From NCBI GenBank assembly GCA_017503735.1, contig JAFVSN010000038.1, positions 1-64,000 on the forward strand: DNA of 64,000 nt, written 5' to 3'. Both the position numbers and the translations under genes were made by a program. The notes below the pieces were generated by a model. The model made no database searches, was not told where the DNA came from, and worked only from the letters and a program-made list of their open reading frames with translations. Below, in pieces: positions 1-8,008 of the stretch (positions are counted from its first letter, which is position 1; every line of letters starts with the position of its first letter). This DNA comes from Lachnospiraceae bacterium. Lineage in GTDB: Bacteria > Bacillota > Clostridia > Lachnospirales > Lachnospiraceae.

Positions 1-600
1 CTGACCGATACCGAACGGAATCTTCTTACGGGAAGTTCTCTGTACATTCTTAAAGTTTACGAAAATACCCTGCGCGGTCTCCGGACGAAGGTAAACGGTG
101 TTTCTTGCATCCTCGGTAACGCCCTGGAAGGTCTTAAACATAAGGTTGAACTGACGGATATCGGTAAAATTCTTCTTACCGCAGCTCGGACAGCAAATGC
201 CGTGCTCTGCAATATAATCCTGCATCTGCTCGTTGCTCCAACCGTCTACACCACCGTTAAACGTAATATTATTCTCTGCAGCGTAATCCTCGATTAACTT
301 ATCTGCGCGGAAACGCTCCTTACACTCCTTACAATCCATTAACGGATCGGAGAAACCGCCCAAATGACCGGAAGCTACCCAGGTCTGCGGGTTCATCAAA
401 ATCGCACAGTCAACACCTACGTTGTACGGATTTTCCTGGATGAACTTCTTCCACCAAGCCTTCTTCACATTGTTCTTAAGCTCAACACCAAGATTACCGT
501 AATCCCAGGTATTTGCAAGGCCGCCGTAAATCTCGGAACCCGGATACACAAAACCTCTGGACTTTGCAAGTGCAATAATCTTATCCATTGTCTTTTCCAT
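1..600 (-). CDS. glyQS: Glycine--tRNA ligase, single-chain type (3' part cut by window edge)
   Basis: Charges tRNA-Gly with glycine in the cytoplasm. About 200 N-terminal residues are visible; the rest lies left of position 1. The reverse complement opens [20 protein letters not shown], followed by the class II dimeric-type signature [10 protein letters not shown] and [14 protein letters not shown] (motif 2 region), which is typical of the alpha2 (eukaryote-like) bacterial enzyme rather than the glyQ/glyS tetramer. Two cysteine pairs (CKEC, CCPSC) fit the zinc-binding insertion. The ATG at 600 follows an AAGGAGG box. A sigma-A promoter is visible about 95 bases upstream; I see no T-box leader. 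Family assignment is firm. Confidence 0.95.
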   Translation of the reverse strand, partial: MEKTMDKIIALAKSRGFVYPGSEIYGGLANTWDYGNLGVELKNNVKKAWWKKFIQENPYNVGVDCAILMNPQTWVASGHLGGFSDPLMDCKECKERFRADKLIEDYAAENNITFNGGVDGWSNEQMQDYIAEHGICCPSCGKKNFTDIRQFNLMFKTFQGVTEDARNTVYLRPETAQGIFVNFKNVQRTSRKKIPFGIGQ

Positions 601-695
601 AATAAATGTCCTCCTTTTCATCTCCATGGGCACTTTTTCCAGATCAAACGCAACTTTGCGCATATTCCGTGCCATGTAAGAGAGTCTCGTTTCAT

Positions 696-724
696 ATCAT
701 AACACACATTTTTAAGGATTTCAA
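696..724 (-). promoter_or_regulatory. Sigma-A promoter of glyQS
   Basis: On the minus strand TTGAAA (724-719) is separated by 17 bases from TATGAT (701-696), about 95 bases before the glyQS start. Nearly consensus hexamers and ideal spacing. Confidence 0.7.
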
Positions 725-759
725 CGGTTAATCAAATTTTTTCCAAACTCCCTCCGCAA

Positions 760-1193
760 AGACCTTGAACCTCTGGTACAAGGTCTCCACCCTCGGGTGA
801 CAGGGTGCACAAGGTCCGGGGGACCTTGGTACTGCACCGACCGAAGCGAAGCCGGTCCGCAACGTCCGGTGGACGTTGGTCCTGGACGGACCGAAGTAAA
901 ACGGAGACGACCTTGAGCCTCAGGCTCAAGGTCTCCACTCGCATGCGGGTGACAGGGTGCTGAACGTCCGGGGGACGTTCGTTAGCACCGACCGGAGCGG
1001 AGCGGCCCACAAGGTCCGGTGGACCTTGGCTCTGGGCGGACCGTAGTGAAACGAAGACGACCTTGAACCTCTGGGGCAAGGTCTCCACCCGCGGGTGACA
1101 GGGCGCAAAATGTCCAGTGGACATTTGCTCTGCGCCGACCGAAGCGAAGCGAAGACCTTGAACCCAGGGGCAAGGAATCCACCGGATTCCTTG
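760..1193 (-). repeat. Tandem repeat array carrying copies of the tRNA-Leu 3' end
   Basis: Three imperfect units of about 150 bp lie directly downstream of tRNA-Leu. Each holds a copy of the tRNA 3' end (plus-strand GGGTGACAGG near 795, 947 and 1093; the tRNA itself has it at 1254). Each also holds short perfect hairpins with variable stems around TCCGGKGGA (811-827, 861-877, 962-980, 1011-1027, 1108-1126) and GC-rich tags of the type CGACCGAAGCGAAGC (837-851, 985-1003, 1133-1155) or GACCGWAGTRAAACG (about 888-902, 1038-1052). Reading frames across the array are low-complexity and have no ribosome-binding site, so I treat it as non-coding. The same tags recur at 24061-24419 behind another tRNA. 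Confidence 0.8.
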
Positions 1194-1245
1194 AAATACG
1201 AGAGGGTGGCGCGTCTTCTTTTGACGCACCACCCTCTCGTATTTC
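1193..1245 (-). other. Long hairpin immediately downstream of tRNA-Leu
   Basis: A near-perfect inverted repeat of about 22 bp with one mismatch and a 7-base loop begins five bases past the tRNA-Leu 3' end. No T-run follows on the minus strand, so it is not a canonical terminator. It may instead be a processing or protective structure, or the founder hairpin of the adjacent array. Confidence 0.6.
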
Positions 1246-1250
1246 AGTAA

Positions 1251-1330
<80 letters not shown>

Positions 1331-1374
1331 TTATTAACATCATGTGTAGGCACGCGCTCCACGCTTGCCTACCC

Positions 1375-1405
1375 GAAAAAAGCAAGGGCATATTTGTCCT
1401 TGCTT
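1375..1405 (-). terminator. Hairpin with T-run between tRNA-Lys and tRNA-Leu
   Basis: The minus strand reads AAGCAAGG, a 10-base loop, CCTTGCTT, then TTTTTC. It is terminator-shaped but lies inside the tRNA operon, so it may be partial or act as a processing site. Confidence 0.55.
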
Positions 1406-1411
1406 TCCTCA

Positions 1412-1484
1412 TGAGCCACGCGGGACTCGAACCCGCGACACCTTGATTAAAAGTCAAGTGCTCTACCGCCTGAGCTAGTAGCCC
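1412..1484 (-). tRNA. tRNA-Lys (UUU)
   Basis: 73-base cloverleaf; acceptor GGGCTAC/GTGGCTC with two G-U type pairs, anticodon loop CTTTTAA, T-arm CGGGTTCGAGTCCCG, discriminator A. Confidence 0.95.
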
Positions 1485-1530
1485 ATCACCGTAATATCGG
1501 TACAGACGGATCCTATACAAAAACCGTCAA

Positions 1531-1602
1531 CTGGGGTAGCTGGATTCGAACCAGCGGATGCAGGGATCAAAACCCTGTGCCTTACCGCTTGGCGATACCC
1601 CA
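1531..1602 (-). tRNA. tRNA-Gln (UUG)
   Basis: 72-base cloverleaf starting TGGGGTATCGCCAAG as in other bacterial tRNA-Gln genes; anticodon loop TTTTGAT, T-arm GCTGGTTCGAATCCAGC, discriminator G. Confidence 0.95.
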
Positions 1603-1628
1603 AAAGTGTAAAGAAAGTCATAAAATGG

Positions 1629-1746
1629 AGTTTCGCTTGCGAAACTCTCGCGTCGCTTTTGGTCGCATTCATGCGACATTCTACCTTACAAAAGCGGGCG
1701 CATCCACCGACTTTTTTTGTAACACTGAAATGTTACAAAAAAAGTC
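1629..1746. other. Hairpin-rich spacer between tRNA-His and tRNA-Gln
   Basis: The 168-base spacer holds GAGTTTCGCTTGCGAAACTC (1629-1648) and a perfect hairpin at 1709-1746 whose 16-bp stem ends in A7/T7 tracts, so it looks like a bidirectional terminator. It breaks the otherwise compact operon (about 25-80 base spacers), so His and Gln may sit in different transcripts or the structures guide processing. Confidence 0.5.
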
Positions 1747-1770
1747 TATGCTCACGCAATAGACTTTCAA

Positions 1771-1845
1771 GGTGGATACAGGGATTCGAACCCTGGGCCT
1801 CCAGAGCCACAATCTGGCGCGCTAACCAGCTGCGCTATATCCACC
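1771..1845 (-). tRNA. tRNA-His (GUG)
   Basis: 75 bases including the extra G-1 at 1845 opposite discriminator C, the tRNA-His identity pair; anticodon loop TTGTGGC. Confidence 0.95.
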
Positions 1846-1869
1846 ACAGTATTGACTGCCTAAGCAGAA

Positions 1870-1943
<74 letters not shown>

Positions 1944-2013
1944 ACATTTACTTCCAAAGGAAGCAAAAAAATTAGGCGTTTTTATTCGCCTTTGAAAATC
2001 TGGGATTTTCAAA

Positions 2014-2084
2014 AGCGGGTGATGGGAATCGAACCCACGTATCTAGCTTGGAAGGCTAGTGTTCTACCATTGAACTACACCCGC
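2014..2084 (-). tRNA. tRNA-Gly (UCC)
   Basis: 71-base cloverleaf, acceptor GCGGGTG/CACCCGC, anticodon loop CTTCCAA, T-arm GGGTTCGATTCCC, discriminator T. Confidence 0.95.
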
Positions 2085-2108
2085 ATGCCATATATGATGT
2101 CACTGAAA

Positions 2109-2183
2109 TCGGGGTGACAGGATTCGAACCTGCGACCTCTTGATCCCAAATCAAGCACTCTAGCCAAACTGAGCCACACCCCG
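2109..2183 (-). tRNA. tRNA-Pro (UGG)
   Basis: 75-base cloverleaf, acceptor CGGGGTG/CACCCCG, anticodon loop TTTGGGA, discriminator A. First gene of the operon, about 45 bases after the promoter. Confidence 0.95.
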
Positions 2184-2229
2184 GTCAGAGTATTTGGAAC
2201 CGAGATTCCGTTTTCGTGACGCAAGACAT

Positions 2230-2258
2230 ATTATATATGACGTTTTAGGAATTGTCAA
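2230..2258 (-). promoter_or_regulatory. Consensus promoter of the seven-tRNA operon
   Basis: The minus strand shows a perfect TTGACA (2258-2253), a 17-base spacer and a perfect TATAAT (2235-2230). Confidence 0.9.
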
Positions 2259-2329
2259 CAACTTTTTTCAAAAAATAAAAGTTTTTTCCTTTCGGTTCCC
2301 AACCACCGTATTTTCGGCAAATTACGACT

Positions 2330-2812
2330 CTACTCCAAATACTTTATATCCCATTTCAGCCCTTTTCCCGACACACTTTCCAATACCATATAAGTCGGTC
2401 TCCGGTTCTGCTGTCTCGGCTCCGACACACTGCCCGGGCAAAACACCATTACACCGTACCGCTCATCCACGGAAGGAATATGGGAATGACCGTGTACCGC
2501 AATGTCTGCTCCCAGATTCATTGCTGTTCTTGCCAAAGTCTCTTTCTCTGTCTTCACTCCGTACCGGTGACCGTGGGTAAGAAAAATACGATGACTGCCG
2601 AAGGGTACCGTAATCTCCTGCGGGAAATCCCCGGACCAGTCACAGTTTCCCTTTACCACATAAACCGGACATCCGGCCCACTCTTCGATACGGCCGCAGC
2701 CTCCCTGAATATCTCCGGCATGCAAAAACAAATCAAAGGGAGCTTCTTTTTCTATAATATCCTGTATCCCGCCGAACCGTCCGTGAGAATCGCTTACAAT
2801 CACTGCCTTCAC
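2330..2812 (-). CDS. YfcE/MJ0936-family metallophosphoesterase
   Basis: Predicted cytoplasmic phosphodiesterase of 160 residues, the usual length for the YfcE group. Metal ligands are visible in order: DSH near residue 8, GD in LFLHAGDIQGG near 34, GNCD near 56, HGHRYG near 80 and HGHSHIP near 108. It starts with GTG at 2812, one base after the TAG of rdgB, so the two are probably translationally coupled. It is the last gene of the operon that begins near 12.5 kb. The family hydrolyses phosphodiesters in vitro; the physiological substrate is unknown. Confidence 0.88.
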   Translation of the reverse strand: MKAVIVSDSHGRFGGIQDIIEKEAPFDLFLHAGDIQGGCGRIEEWAGCPVYVVKGNCDWSGDFPQEITVPFGSHRIFLTHGHRYGVKTEKETLARTAMNLGADIAVHGHSHIPSVDERYGVMVFCPGSVSEPRQQNRRPTYMVLESVSGKGLKWDIKYLE

Positions 2813-2813
2813 A

Positions 2814-3395
2814 CTAAAACTCCTTCTTCATCTCCCGCAATGCCTTTGCACGGTGACTGATTTCATTCTTTTCTTCCATGGAAAGCTCTGCCGTAGTCTT
2901 CCCAAACTGCGGAACGTAGAAAATCGGATCATAGCCGAACCCGTTTTCTCCTGCCGGTTCCTTTGCCAGCTCACCCTCGATGGTTGCACGGCAAACCCTG
3001 CTCTTCCCGTCCGGCCATACGCATGCGATGGCACAAACAAAGCGGGCGGAACGTGCCGCTCCTTCTACTCCCTCCAGTTGCTCGATTAAATACCGGTTCT
3101 TGATTTCATAGGAAGTATCCTCGCCGAGAAAGCGTGCGGAATAAATCCCCGGTGCTTTGTCCAGATAATCCACCTCAAGGCCGGAGTCGTCCGCCATGGC
3201 AATTTCTCCGGTCAGCTCTGCGATTGTTTTCGCTTTTATCATGGCATTCTCTTCAAAGGTGGTTCCGTCTTCCATAATATCCGCCGTCACACCTGCTTCC
3301 TTCATGGAAACCACTTCGTAAGGCAAATCACTTAAAATCTCTTTGATTTCTTTCATCTTTCCGGCGTTCCCGGTTGCAAAAATAATCCTGGCCAT
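2814..3395 (-). CDS. rdgB: XTP/dITP diphosphatase (RdgB/HAM1 family)
   Basis: Removes non-canonical purine triphosphates (dITP, XTP) from the nucleotide pool by hydrolysis to the monophosphate. The 193 residues match the family length. Typical motifs: IIFATGNAGKMKEI at the N-terminus (SxNxxK type), MADDSGLEVDYL near 66 with the catalytic Asp, APGIYSARFLG near 82, GFGYDPIF near 151 and the C-terminal SHRAKAL. An AGGAGA box lies a few bases before the ATG. Its 3' end touches the phosphodiesterase gene and its 5' end lies 55 bases after the amidase gene, all on one strand. Confidence 0.94.
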   Translation of the reverse strand: MARIIFATGNAGKMKEIKEILSDLPYEVVSMKEAGVTADIMEDGTTFEENAMIKAKTIAELTGEIAMADDSGLEVDYLDKAPGIYSARFLGEDTSYEIKNRYLIEQLEGVEGAARSARFVCAIACVWPDGKSRVCRATIEGELAKEPAGENGFGYDPIFYVPQFGKTTAELSMEEKNEISHRAKALREMKKEF

Positions 3396-3450
3396 CTTTT
3401 TTCTCCTCTAAATACATTTCTTGTCCCTGTTTTCTGTCGTGCTCGCAGTA

Positions 3451-4674
3451 CTAATTTTCATCCATTCGTGCATACGCGCTCTCTATGGAACGGTAAATTG
3501 CTTCCGCACACTGTCTTTGTCCTGCCTCCGAGGTAATCAGTGCCAAATCCGAAGCGTTTGACATAAAACCGAATTCGATTAACGCCATCGGCATGGTACA
3601 ATACTTAATAATATGAAGATTCGAGGAACGTTCTACCAGTTTCCGTTCCTTTAACCCGGTGGCTTCGGACACATAATCACTGCAAATGTTCGCAAGTGCT
3701 TTGGAATTCAATAAATCTCCCTGTCCCTGTACCCCGCTGTAAAGTACCTCAACTCCGTTCATGGATTTTGCCGGATTATAATTACAGTGTACGCTGATTA
3801 ACATATCCGCATGCAACGCATTGGCAAACTCTACCCGGGTCGACAAATCCGGAAGGATATTCGTTAACCTCGTGTAGTATATCTTCCAATCCTCCTGCTG
3901 ATCCAAAAGCTCTTTTACATATCGCACCACGGCAAGATTGACGGAGGCCTCGCTTACACCGCCTCCGCTGGTTCCCGGATCCCTTCCTCCGTGTCCCGCA
4001 TCAAGTACCACGATGTTCTCATACTTTTCGTGAGGACGAATCAAGTTAAGATAAATGAATTCTTCATCTTCCGTCAGTTCTACTTCGTAAACCGAATTAA
4101 ATTCCAACACAACCTTTGTTGTTCCGTCTGTTTCACTCAGCTCCAAAGAAAGCAACGAATCCTCCTCTGCCGTCTTCGGTTCTCTTACCAAAGGCACGTT
4201 TTTCAGTTCTTCCGGAATCTCCACAACCGGCACCTTCGGTTGTCCCACATACAATGCATTTCTGCTGATTCGAAGCACATCGTCTTCCGAAACGCTTCCC
4301 TGCACCCCTACGGTAAGCTTCCGGTAAATCATTTCTTCCGAAACCGAATCAAGTGCCCCGGTTCCTTTTCTGATTAATACACAATAGTCTCCCTGTTGTT
4401 TCACAATCTCCGGTATGTTTGTTCCGAAAACATGAGACCAGGCGGAAGTTTGTACCTCCGACAGGGCATGTCCCCCCTCCGGCTCACCCATTTCCTCCGT
4501 TTGGGTCAATTCTTCTTTGTCCCCGGAGGTATCCGGAGCAAACGCCGAAATCTCCGCATTCGCTTCCCGGGGTTCCGTCTTTTTCTGCACAAGAAACACG
4601 CCTAAAAAAGCAAGGCAAAGCATCATAAAAGAAACACAAAATTGCCGTACTTTTTTGATTCTGTTTTCTTCCAT
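3451..4674 (-). CDS. N-acetylmuramoyl-L-alanine amidase (Amidase_3) with membrane anchor
   Basis: Predicted zinc amidase that cuts the MurNAc-L-Ala bond of peptidoglycan outside the membrane. I start it at 4674 (407 residues) because AAAGGAGGCA lies eight bases upstream; an in-frame ATG at 4701 would overlap the preceding stop. Residues 9-30 form an uncleaved signal anchor, then comes an acidic linker and a domain of unknown fold. The C-terminal catalytic domain has VVLDAGHGGRDPG, SEASVNLAV (Glu ligand), LISVHCNYN and MALIEFGFMSN, all expected of Amidase_3. It is the only enzyme in the DUF5716/DUF5717 gene group, so that group probably acts at the cell wall (inference). Confidence 0.88.
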   Translation of the reverse strand: MEENRIKKVRQFCVSFMMLCLAFLGVFLVQKKTEPREANAEISAFAPDTSGDKEELTQTEEMGEPEGGHALSEVQTSAWSHVFGTNIPEIVKQQGDYCVLIRKGTGALDSVSEEMIYRKLTVGVQGSVSEDDVLRISRNALYVGQPKVPVVEIPEELKNVPLVREPKTAEEDSLLSLELSETDGTTKVVLEFNSVYEVELTEDEEFIYLNLIRPHEKYENIVVLDAGHGGRDPGTSGGGVSEASVNLAVVRYVKELLDQQEDWKIYYTRLTNILPDLSTRVEFANALHADMLISVHCNYNPAKSMNGVEVLYSGVQGQGDLLNSKALANICSDYVSEATGLKERKLVERSSNLHIIKYCTMPMALIEFGFMSNASDLALITSEAGQRQCAEAIYRSIESAYARMDEN

Positions 4675-4700
4675 CCTCTTTGCCTCCTTTCTGTTTTGCA

Positions 4701-5861
4701 CTACATCTTAGCCAATAACCGATACCGTTCGATTAAGTCTTTCATTTCTTCCGCATATTCCGGATGTTCTTTTACAAACCGGATTATCGCCGCCTCGTTC
4801 TTTTCCTTTTGTTTCATATTATAATCAATATGTTCCCGCAGTTTTTGGCGACGTACATTTAAGCTGTGACGCACTTCCACCATTTCACTTTTATCCACCA
4901 GTGCCTGGGGCTGCATCACCCAGATTCCGGCATCCACCACTCCCGCACGCCGAAGTACCTTTATAATGGAGCTACGATATACTTCCTGCTGACGCTCGTT
5001 CTTCCGCTGAAGCTCCTCCTCGGCACGAATCCGCAAATATTCTTTCCACATCGTTTCCAACTGCATGGCACTTGTGGCATGATATTTCTCGTAAGCATAA
5101 TCGATGCCCCAGGTGCAATTGACATACCGGAGCTTAATTTTATTTTCTACCGTAATCACTTTATTCCGCTTTAATTCCGCCACCTTCATATTGTAGATGT
5201 TCTTTCTGGTAGACACCACAACATACATGGCAAAAAGAAGTGCAACAATAACCGTCAAAAGGAACGGAATCCGTAAATCCTTTCCGGTTTTCTGACTGAT
5301 TGTAAAAAACAGAACAAAAAAAGCAACCACACCGATACTGATGCCGATCATCATTTTTTTCAGGAACTCATTGCGATCCAGACATTCTTCCCGTTCCATC
5401 TGGTATGCGGTTTTTTCGCCTGCCAAATACTTCATTTTTCCTTCGATTTCTCGTTGGTGTTCTTCTTCCTCCCGTAACCACCGAATCGTTCCCGGAATTT
5501 CCTCTTCATGTAACGAAAAGAACCGTTTCTGGGCATCGGAGATTGCCGGTTCCTGCTTTTTCGCCCGTTCCTTTTCGCTTTCCAACACCAAAAGACTTCT
5601 TGCGGACGCTTCCACCTCTGCTTTTCCTTCTCCCGACAAGGTTTCGATTTTCTGGACATCCGACAAATAATTCGTTACCAGACCGTATTCGTTCTTTGCC
5701 TGTTCGCTTTGGAATACCGCCTCATCGATTAACTCCGCACACTCTCGGTAAAACGCCTGACGAACCTCGGAATCTTCGATGTTTCCGGACACTCCCGCCT
5801 GACGGACTTCTTTTAATTTTTTATTCTTTTTTCTTTCTCTAAACCATGAAAACAAGCCCAT
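4701..5861 (-). CDS. Coiled-coil membrane protein of unknown function
   Basis: 386 residues from the ATG at 5861, chosen because GAGGG ends six bases upstream; an ATG at 5867 is also in frame but abuts the box. It has a basic N-terminus (FSWFRERKKNKK) and a long Glu/Lys/Arg-rich region predicted to be coiled coil (about 25-165). Two adjacent membrane segments follow (IGISIGVVAFFVLFFTI near 172 and FLLTVIVALLFAMYVVV near 200), then a second helical charged region. With two close membrane passes both helical arms should be cytoplasmic. I recognise no family. It sits 13 bases after the helical-repeat gene and 26 before the amidase, so it may link the cytoplasmic partners to the membrane. Confidence 0.75.
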   Translation of the reverse strand: MGLFSWFRERKKNKKLKEVRQAGVSGNIEDSEVRQAFYRECAELIDEAVFQSEQAKNEYGLVTNYLSDVQKIETLSGEGKAEVEASARSLLVLESEKERAKKQEPAISDAQKRFFSLHEEEIPGTIRWLREEEEHQREIEGKMKYLAGEKTAYQMEREECLDRNEFLKKMMIGISIGVVAFFVLFFTISQKTGKDLRIPFLLTVIVALLFAMYVVVSTRKNIYNMKVAELKRNKVITVENKIKLRYVNCTWGIDYAYEKYHATSAMQLETMWKEYLRIRAEEELQRKNERQQEVYRSSIIKVLRRAGVVDAGIWVMQPQALVDKSEMVEVRHSLNVRRQKLREHIDYNMKQKEKNEAAIIRFVKEHPEYAEEMKDLIERYRLLAKM

Positions 5862-5880
5862 TGTCATCCCTCATCTTATC

Positions 5881-6717
5881 TTACATATTATCCTGCCGGT
5901 ACTGCCGCTTAAATGTTTCCAGCAATTCCCCGGTAGCCTGTTGATATTCCGCCAGTTGACCTTCCGTAAACAGTTTTTTAATCCGGATCAACTCCTGATA
6001 CTCCGGAGATTCTCCCGCTTCTACCATACTTTCAAACAGCATCGCATCCATCTCGGTACGCATAAGTTCCGTTATCTCGTATCGTTCCATGGCCGCCACA
6101 TATTCCGCGTCCTTCTGTGCCAGTCGCAGTGCAATCAAATAGGAACGAAGCGACTCCTGACTACGGTTTCTCTCATAGGCCTCCGCAAAATGTCCGGCTG
6201 CGCTTCCTGCGCCCATGGTATGTAACTCACATATCGCCAGATTGTGGTATACATTTCCACTGGCTGCCTCCGGCATTCCGTTTTCCTTTCGTTCCCGCAA
6301 AAGCCGCTCATACACTCCCATGGCATCCCGGTAATTCCGGTGGTCTAAATAAACATCTGCTTTCGCTTTCTGTTTCTGCCAAAACTTCAACTCCTGCAGT
6401 CGTTCTATTTCTTTTAAAAACTCCTCGATTTCCTCCCGGGTATACATTGCCGTAGCTCCGAACAACGTTACGGCGAACTCCTTTACCCCGGCTTCCGACG
6501 CCTTCAAGACCCGTAACCGTTCCGCCACCAAAGGAAGCGCAAGCTCCGTTTCGTAATAATCTGCCAACGCATCCTCTGTCACATAATCCTCGGCCGTTGC
6601 CGGGTGATGAAACAAATAAAAACAGATTTCTTCCGCTGAATACAAATTCTGATTCACGTTATGCAGACGCAGGGGAACCCTGCTTCTTTTTCCGGCGCAC
6701 AGCACCACTCTTGCCAT
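5881..6717 (-). CDS. Helical-repeat (TPR-like) protein, unknown function
   Basis: 278 residues, no signal or membrane segment, so cytoplasmic. The first 60 residues look compact (VVLCAGKRSRVPLRL, then an acidic patch). From about 90 on it is helical, with TPR-like spacing in ADVYLDHRNYRDAMGVYERLL and NVYHNLAICELHTMGAGSAAGHF. AAAGGAGGGG precedes the ATG. It is 21 bases downstream of the DUF5716 gene and part of the same operon. TPR proteins usually serve as scaffolds; a specific role cannot be read from the sequence. Confidence 0.75.
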   Translation of the reverse strand: MARVVLCAGKRSRVPLRLHNVNQNLYSAEEICFYLFHHPATAEDYVTEDALADYYETELALPLVAERLRVLKASEAGVKEFAVTLFGATAMYTREEIEEFLKEIERLQELKFWQKQKAKADVYLDHRNYRDAMGVYERLLRERKENGMPEAASGNVYHNLAICELHTMGAGSAAGHFAEAYERNRSQESLRSYLIALRLAQKDAEYVAAMERYEITELMRTEMDAMLFESMVEAGESPEYQELIRIKKLFTEGQLAEYQQATGELLETFKRQYRQDNM

Positions 6718-6738
6718 ATGATTCCCCTCCTTTCTTCC

Positions 6739-8004
6739 TTATAATTCCCAGTTGGAAAAGTCTACGATTTCTTCATAAATCCGGTGGCCGGATTCGTAAA
6801 ACGCGCCAAAGCCGGTCTCCTTTAATTGAATTACCATCAAATTTCTCCCGACAAAAAACACACGCACCTCATACCGGTTCGTACGGTCGCCCCGCAATTC
6901 CGACGTCTGCGGAGCCACCCGGATCTGGGTCGGAGTTGCTGCCCCTGCCGGTAAAATCCGAAATGTTAATTTGTCGGTTCCGTCAAGCAATACTTCAGCC
7001 CGCGCATTTACCTGGCGGTAGCGGTCGCCTACCCTTGCTAAGTAAACACCGTCTTCCTGCGCGGCATTTTCCGCCACCAAAAGCACGTCTACCGTAATCT
7101 GCCCCGGTGTCAGCAATGCAAAATCCACATTGCATTCGTTGCGAAACTCCTCCGCTCCCGCATAACAGGCCCCCTGTGTATAGAGATTCTGTCCGCGGAA
7201 CACACGTCTTCCGCCGGATAGCAGGCGCAATACATCCGACACCCACTCTCCTTCAAACCCTCTTCCCGTTACAAACAGCGACGCCACCTTTTGCTGTAAC
7301 GCCATTGTGGCAAGACGTTCAAAAGAAAATGCCCCCTGTTCCGTATTCCCTTGGGTAATAAAGCCCGGCGGAATAATTTCGGAGTAATCCTTATAATCCG
7401 CAAGCAGCAAACGCCTTCCCGCTGCCATACGACATTCCATATGGTAAAATAACAAGCCCTCCGTCGTATAATCAAATACTGCAGAGCCGTTTTTCCACAA
7501 ACCTTCCTCCTGACGAATCACAAAATGTAAAAAAGACTCCAGGTGACTTAACACAAGACAGGTTCCCGGTTCTCCCACCTGTTTTTCAAACAGCGACCGA
7601 AGCAGTTCTTTGACCGACTCCATACGATTTGCCTCTTCGCAGGTCACTGCCACGAATCCGATTTTCTGTCCTTCAAATAGTTCATCGATTTTCTGAAACA
7701 ATAAGCTGACATAACGTTCCAGCAGTTCTTTTCCGGAATAAGTAACCGCTTCCGAAACCACACACTCTCCCCGTATCGCCGCATGAAAAAACGGCGGTAA
7801 AACCGTAACTTCCTGTTGCATCGTTTCCCCGATACCCCATTCTCCGTCCGGGTCTTTCCACAGCAACGTATGCAAAAACTCTCTGCTTGTCCGGGCATCA
7901 AAACAAACCGCATCCGGTTCTGCCGCGTGCGGGCGCATAACCGATACCTGCGTTATATCGTTACATAAGTCGATTCCCAATACAAGCTTTCCCTTTTCCT
8001 GCAT
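6739..8004 (-). CDS. DUF5716-type protein with actin/Hsp70-like ATPase fold
   Basis: 421 residues. The start LVLGIDLCNDITQVSVM resembles the phosphate-1 loop of the Hsp70/actin superfamily. SAVFDYTTEGLLFYHME near 168 sits where phosphate-2 is expected, and SLFVTGRGFEGEWV near 247 looks like the adenosine motif. The last 110 residues are beta-rich (ILPAGAATPTQIRV). I recall this as the DUF5716 family of Lachnospiraceae; that name comes from memory. An AAAGGAG box lies before the ATG, and only four bases separate it from the DUF5717 stop. It is likely the nucleotide-dependent partner of the large neighbour. The diverged phosphate loops mean ATP binding is unproven. Confidence 0.75.
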   Translation of the reverse strand: MQEKGKLVLGIDLCNDITQVSVMRPHAAEPDAVCFDARTSREFLHTLLWKDPDGEWGIGETMQQEVTVLPPFFHAAIRGECVVSEAVTYSGKELLERYVSLLFQKIDELFEGQKIGFVAVTCEEANRMESVKELLRSLFEKQVGEPGTCLVLSHLESFLHFVIRQEEGLWKNGSAVFDYTTEGLLFYHMECRMAAGRRLLLADYKDYSEIIPPGFITQGNTEQGAFSFERLATMALQQKVASLFVTGRGFEGEWVSDVLRLLSGGRRVFRGQNLYTQGACYAGAEEFRNECNVDFALLTPGQITVDVLLVAENAAQEDGVYLARVGDRYRQVNARAEVLLDGTDKLTFRILPAGAATPTQIRVAPQTSELRGDRTNRYEVRVFFVGRNLMVIQLKETGFGAFYESGHRIYEEIVDFSNWEL

Positions 8005-8008
8005 TTTG

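Noticed and set aside
601-760. T-box leader for glyQS
   Set aside because: A short leader of about 90 bases after a clear promoter, without the T-box sequence or a terminator hairpin.
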